DNA of 64,000 nucleotides from NCBI GenBank assembly GCA_039920665.1, contig JBDSDH010000027.1:1-64000 (forward strand), written 5' to 3'. The notes beneath the pieces are model-generated. The model saw only the letters and a list, made by a program, of their open reading frames with translations, was not told the DNA's origin and made no database searches. Shown here piece after piece: positions 57,090 to 64,000 of this stretch. The stretch's first letter is position 1; every line of letters begins with the position of its first letter. Made by a program: the position numbers and the translations under genes. The stretch is from WLMZ01 sp039920665 (lineage in GTDB: Bacteria > Actinomycetota > Acidimicrobiia > Acidimicrobiales > Ilumatobacteraceae).

Positions 57090-58135
57090 TCGCCATCATG
57101 ATCGCAGGAGCCACTGCGATGATCGTGTCCCTGTTCGGATCTCGATTCCTGATCTCGTTCTTCCGCAACCGCGGCAAGGGTCAGCCGATCCTGGGCAAGG
57201 AAGACCACGGACCCGAGCACCACATGGCCAAAGGCGGCACGCCGACCATGGGCGGCCTGGCCATCGTCGTTGCCGCGTTCGTCGGGTGGCTGGTGGCCCA
57301 CGTCCGTGATCTCGCGTTCTCGAACCAGGCCGTGATCGCATGGGTCGGCATCCTCGTGATGGCGTTCATGGGCTTCCTCGACGACTACATCAAGGTCACC
57401 AAAAGCCACAATCGCGGCATCTTCTGGAAGAAGAAGAGTTACATCACTCTCGGTCTCAGCATGCTCATCGCCGCGTGGCTCGTCGCCGGCACCGGCGTCA
57501 GCGAGACGATCTCGTTGACCCGCGCCGAACTGCCGGGACTCAGCGTGCCGTGGTACGTGTGGGTCCTGTGGGCCGGAACGATGATCTGGGCGACGAGCAA
57601 CGCTGTCAATGTCACCGATGGACTCGACGGCCTGGCCGGCGGGTCCGCGCTGATGGGGTTCCTCGCCTTCACGATCATTGGATATGTGGCCCTTCGATAT
57701 CCAGACATCTACAAGGGTGTCGTCAACCCGCTCGACCTGGCCGTGCTCGCAGCGGGGTTCGCCGGTGCGTGCGGCGGCTTCCTGTGGTTCAACGCGGCAC
57801 CGGCGCGGATCTTCATGGGCGATGTCGGCGCCCTCGCGCTGGGGACCGCGCTGTCCTTGCTGGCGTTGACCCTCAACACCCATCTCTTACTGATTCTGAT
57901 CTGCGGCATCAACGTGATGGAAGCCGGGTCGGTAGCGATCCAGATGGTCGTCTTCAAGGCCAGTGGGCGCAAGAAGCGCCTGTTCCGGATGTCGCCGATC
58001 CATCACCACTTCGAACTCGTTGGTTGGCCCGAGACCACCGTCATCATTCGGTTCTGGCTGATTTCGGGAATCTGTGTCGCCAGCGCTCTGGCACTCTTCA
58101 TCGCCGACTTCAGTAAGCAGGTCAGCGGAGGATGA
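57086..58135 (+). CDS. mraY: Phospho-MurNAc-pentapeptide transferase
   Basis: A 349-residue membrane enzyme (about ten helices) forming lipid I from UDP-MurNAc-pentapeptide and undecaprenyl phosphate. HMAKGGTPTMGGLAIVVA, FLDDYIKVTKSHNRG (the aspartates), NAVNVTDGLDGLAGGSALM and FMGDVGALALG are the family motifs, with HHHFE near the end. The GTG start overlaps the murE stop; the stop overlaps murD by ATGA. Confidence 0.96.
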   Translation: MIAIMIAGATAMIVSLFGSRFLISFFRNRGKGQPILGKEDHGPEHHMAKGGTPTMGGLAIVVAAFVGWLVAHVRDLAFSNQAVIAWVGILVMAFMGFLDDYIKVTKSHNRGIFWKKKSYITLGLSMLIAAWLVAGTGVSETISLTRAELPGLSVPWYVWVLWAGTMIWATSNAVNVTDGLDGLAGGSALMGFLAFTIIGYVALRYPDIYKGVVNPLDLAVLAAGFAGACGGFLWFNAAPARIFMGDVGALALGTALSLLALTLNTHLLLILICGINVMEAGSVAIQMVVFKASGRKKRLFRMSPIHHHFELVGWPETTVIIRFWLISGICVASALALFIADFSKQVSGG

Positions 58136-59514
58136 CGCGCGCACTCGTCTTCGGGGTCGCGATCGCCGGCACAGCGGTTGCTCGCTCCCTCGTTGCTCGT
58201 GACTACGACGTCATCGCAGCCGACGATCACGTCACCGACGACAAGCGGGCAGTGGCCGCTGGACTCGGGATCCAGCTCGTCGAGATGCCGGACGTCGACC
58301 GGATCGACGAACTCGTCCGGTGGTGCGACTTCGTCGCTCCGGCGCCGGGTATTCCCGAGACCCATCCCGTGGTGACGGCGGCCGAGCAGCATCATCGCCC
58401 ACTGCGGACCGAAATCGATCTCGCCTACGAATGGGAGCAATTGCGACCCGCCGGGGCCCGCCCGATGCTCGCGATCACCGGCACCGACGGCAAGACCACC
58501 ACGACGTTGCTCGCCACCGACATGCTTCGAGCTGCCGGCCGCCATGCGGTTGCCGTCGGCAACACCGATGTCCCGTTGGTCGAGGCAATCGACGACGACA
58601 CGATCGACGTGTTCGTCGTCGAATGCACCAGTTTCCGGCTCAGTTGGACCACCTGCTTCCGCCCCGATGCAGCGGTGTGGCTCAACCTCGCTCCCGACCA
58701 CCTCAATTGGCACAGCGATATGGACAGCTATGTGTCCGCCAAGGCCCGGATGTGGCGCTTCCAGCGCAGCGACGATGCTGCGATCGGGTTCGTCGACGAT
58801 GCGCTGGTGATGTCCCACCTGACAGACGCCATTGCTCGGCAGGTCACATTCGGCCTGTCCGGTGCCGACTATCGCTGCGCGTCCCTCCCTGGCACCGGCG
58901 GGATGTTGATCGGTCCGAACGGTCCGATCTGCGCGGTCGCCGAGATGCGCCGGGCCCTGCCACATGACATCACCAATGCCCTCGCGGCGGCGGCGCTGGT
59001 ACAGCAGAGCGGGCTCGCCGACACGGCTGCAATCGCGACCGCACTGCGCACCTTCGTCGGCCCACCGCACCGGCTCGAGCCCGTGGGCGAGGGCGGGGGA
59101 GTGCACTGGTACAACGACTCCAAAGCCACCACACCGCATGCTGCGATCACCGCAATCCGTGCCTTCGATCCGGTCGTGCTGATCGCCGGCGGTCGCAACA
59201 AGGGCCTCGATCTCAGCGAACTCGGGTCCGAACCGCAGCGGATGCGCGGCGTGGTCGCGATCGGCGAGGCCTCCGACATCATCGCCTCGATCTTCGACGG
59301 CATCTGTCCGGTCGTCCGGGCCACCTCGATGGCCGAAGCTGTCGAGCGGGCGGCGGCGCTGGCCGAGCCGGGCGACGCGATCGTGCTGTCGCCCGCCTGT
59401 GCGAGCTTCGATTGGTATCCCGACGGCGGCTACCCGGCTCGAGGCGACGATTTTCGGACGCTGGTCCAGGCCCATCTCGAGCACGTCGACACGAACATGC
59501 AAGGAGCGCGATGA
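58132..59514 (+). CDS. murD: UDP-MurNAc-alanine:D-glutamate ligase
   Basis: A 460-residue Mur ligase adding D-Glu to UDP-MurNAc-L-Ala. The ATP loop reads GTDGKTTT (117-124), with Asp where many family members have Asn. VVECTSFRLSWTTCFRPDAA, NLAPDHLNWHSDMDSYVSAK and WYNDSKATTPHAAI are conserved landmarks. Length is normal. ATGA overlaps at both ends place it firmly in the operon. Confidence 0.94.
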   Translation: MTRALVFGVAIAGTAVARSLVARDYDVIAADDHVTDDKRAVAAGLGIQLVEMPDVDRIDELVRWCDFVAPAPGIPETHPVVTAAEQHHRPLRTEIDLAYEWEQLRPAGARPMLAITGTDGKTTTTLLATDMLRAAGRHAVAVGNTDVPLVEAIDDDTIDVFVVECTSFRLSWTTCFRPDAAVWLNLAPDHLNWHSDMDSYVSAKARMWRFQRSDDAAIGFVDDALVMSHLTDAIARQVTFGLSGADYRCASLPGTGGMLIGPNGPICAVAEMRRALPHDITNALAAAALVQQSGLADTAAIATALRTFVGPPHRLEPVGEGGGVHWYNDSKATTPHAAITAIRAFDPVVLIAGGRNKGLDLSELGSEPQRMRGVVAIGEASDIIASIFDGICPVVRATSMAEAVERAAALAEPGDAIVLSPACASFDWYPDGGYPARGDDFRTLVQAHLEHVDTNMQGAR

Positions 59515-60707
59515 CCACCGCCAGCACCCTCATCGGCGACCGTCGGCGACAAGCGTTGGAGCGCAGCTCGTCCCGCCGGGGTCATCCGTCGCGCCGTGCT
59601 GTCACCCGCCCGCTGGGGCCACCACCGACTGCGTTCTACGTGATCGCGTTGGTCGTCACCGTGCTGATCATGCTCGGGCTGGTGATGGTGTTCTCGGCGT
59701 CGGCGATCACCTCGCTGCACAACGACCTCTCGCCGTGGCGGATCTTCAATCGCCAATTGATGTGGGCTGGTTTCGGCCTCGTCTCGCTCGTGATGATGAC
59801 CCGGATCCCCTATCACCGGTGGCGGCGGCTGACCCCGTTGATCCTCGGCGGTTCGATGGCCGCGATGCTGCTGCCGTTCGTGCCGGGACTCGGCGCGTCG
59901 GTCAACGACGCTCGGGCATGGGTGTACATCGGCCCGCTCGGTTTCCAGCCGTCGGAGTTCCTCAAACTCGCGGTGCTGCTCTACTGCGCTGATCTGCTCG
60001 CCAAGCGCGAGACCGAGATCGCCAATCTCGGCCGGACGCTCAAGCCGGTCATGTTCGTCGCCTTGGCAGGTGCCGCACTCTGCATGTTGCAGGGTGACCT
60101 CGGTTCCGCCATCGTCCTGTCCGCGATCGTGTTCGCGGTTGCATTCATCGGTGGCACGCCGCTGGTCCCGATGGCGGCCATGGGCATCATGAGCATCGTC
60201 GGTGCGCTCGGCTTCGTCTTCACCAGCCAGCGCCGATACAACCGCTTCACGGCCTTCCTCGACATCACTGGTCACAAGGACTACCTCAGTTATCAGGTGT
60301 ACCAAGCGATGATCGGAATGGCCACCGGTGGCGTCAGCGGTACCGGTGTCGGCAGCGGTCCGTCGAAGTGGGGTTATCTGCCGTTGGCTCACAGCGACTT
60401 CATCTTCGCCGTGATCGGCGAAGAGCTCGGCCTGATCGGTGTGGTTGCGGTGATCGGTGGTTTCATGCTGCTCACCTACGGTGGCGTTCAGGTCGCGCTT
60501 GCCGCTCGTGATCGTTTCGGCGCACTGCTCGCCGGTGGCATCGTTGCATGGCTCGCGGTGCAAGCAGTGGTGAACGTCGGAGGAGTCAGCGGAGTGATGC
60601 CGGTCACCGGGCTGACCCTGCCCTTCGTGTCGTCCGGTGGCAGTTCGTTGTTCGTCTGCATGACGGCGATCGGGCTGCTGCTCAACGTCGCTCGCCATGT
60701 CAGGTAG
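59511..60707 (+). CDS. ftsW: Septal peptidoglycan glycosyltransferase FtsW (SEDS)
   Basis: A 398-residue SEDS protein with about ten membrane helices after a basic tail. MVFSASAITSLHN, GFQPSEFLKLAVLLYCADLL and KWGYLPLAHSDFIFAVIGEE, followed by ELG and GLTLPFVSSGGSSLFVCM, are the hallmarks. It polymerises lipid II with FtsI. The ATG at 59511 overlaps the murD stop, and murG begins 11 bp before its end. Confidence 0.95.
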   Translation: MTTASTLIGDRRRQALERSSSRRGHPSRRAVTRPLGPPPTAFYVIALVVTVLIMLGLVMVFSASAITSLHNDLSPWRIFNRQLMWAGFGLVSLVMMTRIPYHRWRRLTPLILGGSMAAMLLPFVPGLGASVNDARAWVYIGPLGFQPSEFLKLAVLLYCADLLAKRETEIANLGRTLKPVMFVALAGAALCMLQGDLGSAIVLSAIVFAVAFIGGTPLVPMAAMGIMSIVGALGFVFTSQRRYNRFTAFLDITGHKDYLSYQVYQAMIGMATGGVSGTGVGSGPSKWGYLPLAHSDFIFAVIGEELGLIGVVAVIGGFMLLTYGGVQVALAARDRFGALLAGGIVAWLAVQAVVNVGGVSGVMPVTGLTLPFVSSGGSSLFVCMTAIGLLLNVARHVR

Positions 60708-61809
60708 CACCTTCGCCGTCGTCACCGGCGGTGGAACGTCGGGACATGTGCTCCCCGCATTGGCGATCGCCGATGGCCTCGTCGCCAACGGGCATCGTCA
60801 GGACGAGATCGTCTACATCGGTGCCGAGCGCGGCATCGAGACCAGGCTGGTCCCGCCGACGGGTTACCCCCATCATTTCCTCGACGTCGTTGGTCTGCAA
60901 CGTCGGCTGGCCACATCGAACCTGGCTTTTCCGTTCAAGCTGATCCGGTCGATCGCTCGCTCGCGCACGTTGCTCAAACGGCTTCGTCCGGCGGTCGTGA
61001 TCTCGGTCGGCGGCTATGCGAGTTTCCCGGCCACGTTCGCCGCCCGTCTGCGCAGGATTCCGATCCTGGTCGTGAGTTACGACCGCATCCCGGGCCTCGC
61101 CAGCCGGGTCAGCGCCCGCTTCGCCACGGCCTGCGCGGTGGCATTCGAGGGTTCGCATCTGCGGCGCGCTCGGTACACCGGAGCTCCGGTTCGGCGAGAT
61201 CTGATCCTGCTCGATCGTGCAGCTGCTCGCGACGAGGCGCGCCGCGACCTCGGCATCCCCCTCGATCGGTTCGTGATCGCGGTGTTCGGGGGCTCGCTCG
61301 GATCCAAACTGCTCAACGATGCTGTCGCGACACTGGTCGACGAGCTCGGCGCTCGATCCGACCTCGCCGTTCGTCACGTCGTCGGTGACCGCTTTCTCAA
61401 GTCGGCTGCCGCGCAACGTTCTGGCCGAGGGGGCATCATGTACGACGTGATTGGATACGAGGACCGGATGGTGCAGGTCTACGCGGCAGCAGACCTGATG
61501 ATCACCCGCGCCGGAGCGAGCACGATCGCCGAGCTCGCAACCGCAGGGATGCCTGCCATCATCGTTCCCTGGTCCGCGTCGGCCGACGATCACCAGACCG
61601 ACAATGCGCGCATCCTCGGCGAAGTCGGCGCAGCGGTGGTCCTCTCCGAGTCCGACGTCGCCGGCGACGGCCTGACCAGGTCGGTGCTCGCCCTGGTCGA
61701 CGATCGTGATCATCTGGCCGACATGGCCGCCAAGGCGTTCGCAGCGGGTGAAGCCCACCGCAGCGGGCGACTCACTGCACTGATCGAGGAACTGGCGGCG
61801 GATCGATGA
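60697..61809 (+). CDS. murG: UDP-GlcNAc:lipid I N-acetylglucosaminyltransferase
   Basis: A 370-residue GT28 enzyme converting lipid I to lipid II on the inner membrane face. VTGGGTSGHVLPALAIADGL is the N-terminal glycine-rich loop (usually GGTGGH). VISVGGYASFPATFAARL, FGGSLGSKLLNDAV and ITRAGASTIAELATAGMPAI follow. It overlaps ftsW by 11 bp and murC by ATGA. Confidence 0.95.
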   Translation: MSGSTFAVVTGGGTSGHVLPALAIADGLVANGHRQDEIVYIGAERGIETRLVPPTGYPHHFLDVVGLQRRLATSNLAFPFKLIRSIARSRTLLKRLRPAVVISVGGYASFPATFAARLRRIPILVVSYDRIPGLASRVSARFATACAVAFEGSHLRRARYTGAPVRRDLILLDRAAARDEARRDLGIPLDRFVIAVFGGSLGSKLLNDAVATLVDELGARSDLAVRHVVGDRFLKSAAAQRSGRGGIMYDVIGYEDRMVQVYAAADLMITRAGASTIAELATAGMPAIIVPWSASADDHQTDNARILGEVGAAVVLSESDVAGDGLTRSVLALVDDRDHLADMAAKAFAAGEAHRSGRLTALIEELAADR

Positions 61810-63248
61810 CCGTGACCGACATCACCACCGGTGCCGACGAAACGGTGCCGATCGTGCCGATCGACCTGGCATCGCCACAGCGGTTACATGTCGTCGGTGT
61901 CGGCGGCCCGGGGATGAGCGCGATTGCGATTGTGCTGGCCGAGATGGGCCACACGGTGTCCGGCAGCGACATCCGCGAACAACCGGCCCTCGATCGACTT
62001 CGTGCGGCGGGAGTCACCGTCGAGATCGGTCACGATCGCTCCCACGTGTCCGGTGTCGACGCAGTCACGGCGTCCAGCGCGGTACCGGATCGAAACATCG
62101 AACTCGATCAGGCTCGCGCTGACGGCACGCTCGTGCTGCGGCGAGCGGGAATGCTGGCCGGTATCTGTGCGATGGCGAAGTCGATTGCGGTCGCCGGCAC
62201 CCACGGCAAGACCACCACGTCGAGCATGTTGATGTTGGTGCTGGCCGAGGCCGGATGGAAGCCGAGTTTCGTGATCGGCGGCGACGTCACCGACATGGGA
62301 ACAGGCGCTCAGTGGACCGGCGGCGAATGGTTTGTCGTCGAGGCCGACGAGAGCGACGGCACCCATCTGGAACTGCCGCTGCACGGCACGATCCTGCTCA
62401 ATGTCGAAGTCGACCATCTCGATCATCACGGCTCCTTCGAAGGCATCATCGCCAGCTTCGACGAGTACCTGGGTCGGATCGCTGGACCGAAGGTGCTCTG
62501 TGCGGATGACCCGGTGTGTGCCCGGCTGGCCGAGCGACATGGAGCGATCACCTACGGGTTGTCATCGCAGGCCGCCTTCCGCGCCGTCGACCTACAACCA
62601 CAGACCGGATCGTTCCGCTTTGTCGTCGAGCACCACGGCCAACGGCTGGGTGAAATCGCGCTGCCGCTGCGAGGCACTCACAACGTTCAAAACGCGACGT
62701 CGGTCGTCGCAATGGCGATCACCGCCGGTATCTCGTTCGAGATCGTGGCCTCGGCCCTCGCTCGGTTCGGCGGTGTGGCCCGACGATTCGACATCCGTGG
62801 CCATCACGGTGGCGCGACGCTTGTCGACGACTACGCCCATCTCCCCACCGAAATCGCGGCTGTGCTCGCGGCCGCCAAGGGCAGCGGGGATTCGTGGCAG
62901 CGCACCGTCGCGATCTTTCAGCCGAACCGTTTCAACCGGATGGCCGAACTGTCACCTGAGTACCGCGATGCGTTCGTCGACGCTGATTTGGTGGTGCTCA
63001 CCGATATCTATGCGTCAGGCACCACACCGATCCCCGGTGTCACCGGCAAGCTGGTGGTCAACGCGGTCCTCGATGCCCACCCGCGGGCGCATGTCGTGTG
63101 GCTGCCGCGTCGCTCCGATCTGGTCGACTACCTCGCCACCCATCTGCGGGCCGGTGACGTGTCGATCTCGATGGGGTGCGGCGACATCGCTTCACTGCCG
63201 GGCGAAGTGCTCGCCCGCCGGATCGAGATCGAGCAGGCGTGCGGATGA
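61806..63248 (+). CDS. murC: UDP-MurNAc:L-alanine ligase
   Basis: A 480-residue Mur ligase making the first amide of the stem peptide. LHVVGVGGPGMSAIAIVLAE is the UDP fold, AVAGTHGKTTTSSMLMLV the ATP loop (GTHGKTTT from residue 131) and VVEADESDGTHLELPL and NVEVDHLDHHGSFEGI the central motifs. ATGA overlaps both neighbours (murG and murB). Confidence 0.95.
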   Translation: MTVTDITTGADETVPIVPIDLASPQRLHVVGVGGPGMSAIAIVLAEMGHTVSGSDIREQPALDRLRAAGVTVEIGHDRSHVSGVDAVTASSAVPDRNIELDQARADGTLVLRRAGMLAGICAMAKSIAVAGTHGKTTTSSMLMLVLAEAGWKPSFVIGGDVTDMGTGAQWTGGEWFVVEADESDGTHLELPLHGTILLNVEVDHLDHHGSFEGIIASFDEYLGRIAGPKVLCADDPVCARLAERHGAITYGLSSQAAFRAVDLQPQTGSFRFVVEHHGQRLGEIALPLRGTHNVQNATSVVAMAITAGISFEIVASALARFGGVARRFDIRGHHGGATLVDDYAHLPTEIAAVLAAAKGSGDSWQRTVAIFQPNRFNRMAELSPEYRDAFVDADLVVLTDIYASGTTPIPGVTGKLVVNAVLDAHPRAHVVWLPRRSDLVDYLATHLRAGDVSISMGCGDIASLPGEVLARRIEIEQACG

Positions 63249-64000
63249 GTCTGTCGGCTCGTCAGAGCTTTTTCGATGACGCCCGGTTCGTCGAGGCCGC
63301 GGCAACGCTCGGTGCGATTGCAGTGCGGAACGTGCCGTTCGGCGTGCTCACGACGTATCGAGTCGGTGGCAACGCAGCGATCATGGCTCGGCCTCGAACG
63401 GTCGATGACCTGCAGCTGATTGCCGAGGTGCTGCACCGATTCGAACTTCCTGCGGTCGTCATCGGTCGCGGTTCGAACATGCTCATTGCCGATGCCGGAT
63501 TCGGGGGCATCGCGATTTCACTCGTCGACATGGCTGCCGACCACGTCATCGACGGCACCGATGTCGTTGCCGGCGCGTGTGTCGCGCTCCCGCAACTCGC
63601 TCGTCGGATGTCGGCCGCTGGACTGACCGGATTCGAATGGGCGGTCGGCGTGCCAGGCAGCATCGGGGGCGCGGTTCGGATGAATGCCGGCGGTCACGGC
63701 AGCGATATCGCGGCGTGTCTCGTCGATGCCCACATCATCGATCTGCACACCGGCGCCGAGGCGCGGGTGCCGGCCGCTTCACTGGGTTTGCGCTTCCGCG
63801 GCAGCGACCTCGCCGATCATCAAGTGGTGGTCGATGCTCGGCTTCGATTGAGCGCCGGTGATCGGCTGGCGTCGGAGACCGAACTCAACGAAATCGTGCG
63901 CTGGCGTCGCGAACACCAGCCCGGTGGACAGAACGCCGGGTCGGTGTTCGTCAACCCGATCCCTGGCGAACTCTCGGCCGGCGAGCTGATCGACCAAGTC
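63245..64000 (+). CDS. murB: UDP-N-acetylenolpyruvylglucosamine reductase (3' end outside window)
   Basis: The first 252 codons of a FAD-dependent reductase that finishes UDP-MurNAc synthesis. VPFGVLTTYRVGGNAAIMAR, VIGRGSNMLIADAGFGGIAI and GFEWAVGVPGSIGGAVRMNA are FAD-binding motifs. REHQPGGQNAGSVFVNP holds the catalytic Ser in GSVFVNP, the type I arrangement. The C-terminal part is cut by the window edge. The start overlaps murC by ATGA. Confidence 0.95.
   Translation, partial: MSLSARQSFFDDARFVEAAATLGAIAVRNVPFGVLTTYRVGGNAAIMARPRTVDDLQLIAEVLHRFELPAVVIGRGSNMLIADAGFGGIAISLVDMAADHVIDGTDVVAGACVALPQLARRMSAAGLTGFEWAVGVPGSIGGAVRMNAGGHGSDIAACLVDAHIIDLHTGAEARVPAASLGLRFRGSDLADHQVVVDARLRLSAGDRLASETELNEIVRWRREHQPGGQNAGSVFVNPIPGELSAGELIDQV

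Overview
The window looks like chromosomal DNA from a high-GC actinomycete, most likely class Acidimicrobiia (Ilumatobacter-like). This placement is an inference from gene content. The actinobacterial markers are a WhiB regulator, an MtrA-MtrB-LpqB-type set, a PimB-type mannosyltransferase beside an SRPBCC protein, a DUF3040 protein and a dcw cluster with a meso-DAP-type MurE. No insertion sequence, prophage, CRISPR array or tRNA was seen. Genes are dense, and many neighbours share 4-base ATGA/GTGA overlaps.

Layout. 1-2.5 kb: a truncated winged-helix fragment, the RNase P RNA gene and two Tat-type ferritin-like proteins (all minus). 2.5-9.1 kb: a minus-strand operon for glycerol 3-phosphate use (glpD, an AGPS-like flavoprotein, a small membrane protein, an FGGY kinase) opposite a GlpC-like Fe-S protein. 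9.1-13.1 kb: a secreted seven-repeat propeller protein, WhiB, trpD and thrB. 13.1-18.7 kb: an exonuclease/GIY-YIG repair protein behind LexA-like boxes, a NYN ribonuclease-type protein and a secreted peptidase-like hydrolase. 18.8-23.3 kb: a Cys-rich small protein, queG, pimB, a repeat-bearing membrane protein, SRPBCC and a ROK glucokinase in one plus-strand run. 23.3-30 kb: glycogen and sugar metabolism (glgC, glgA, a PfkB kinase, a GT4 enzyme) plus ppa. 30-35 kb: alaC, an ACT protein, glpK and pfkA. 35-39 kb: lpqB-like, mtrB, mtrA and an inositol-monophosphatase-type enzyme. 39-42.1 kb: polyprenol-phosphate mannosyltransferase, NUDIX, dinB, DUF3040. 42.2-46.7 kb: MoxR / DUF58 / transglutaminase operon. 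46.8-50.8 kb: a second ROK kinase, acyl-CoA dehydrogenase, HNH protein and lipoate ligase. 50.9-64 kb: the dcw cluster mraZ-rsmH-ftsL-ftsI-murE-mraY-murD-ftsW-murG-murC-murB, cut by the window edge inside murB. There is no murF between murE and mraY.

The most unusual structure is the mraZ-rsmH junction. A 40-codon reading frame overlaps the mraZ stop by ATGA and the rsmH start by ATGA. It lies in a leader whose two 28-nt arms (27 of 28 paired) bury the rsmH Shine-Dalgarno sequence and start codon. The left arm can also pair with the start of the small frame itself, so two exclusive folds are possible. Other notable items are a perfect 44-bp palindrome (47708-47751), an operator-like repeat on the -10 of an acyl-CoA dehydrogenase gene, TANNNT boxes 6-8 nt before the start of about 14 genes (suggesting many leaderless mRNAs), and in-frame 15-bp minisatellites that expand loops in several proteins. 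All calls were made by reading the sequence; no database search was run.
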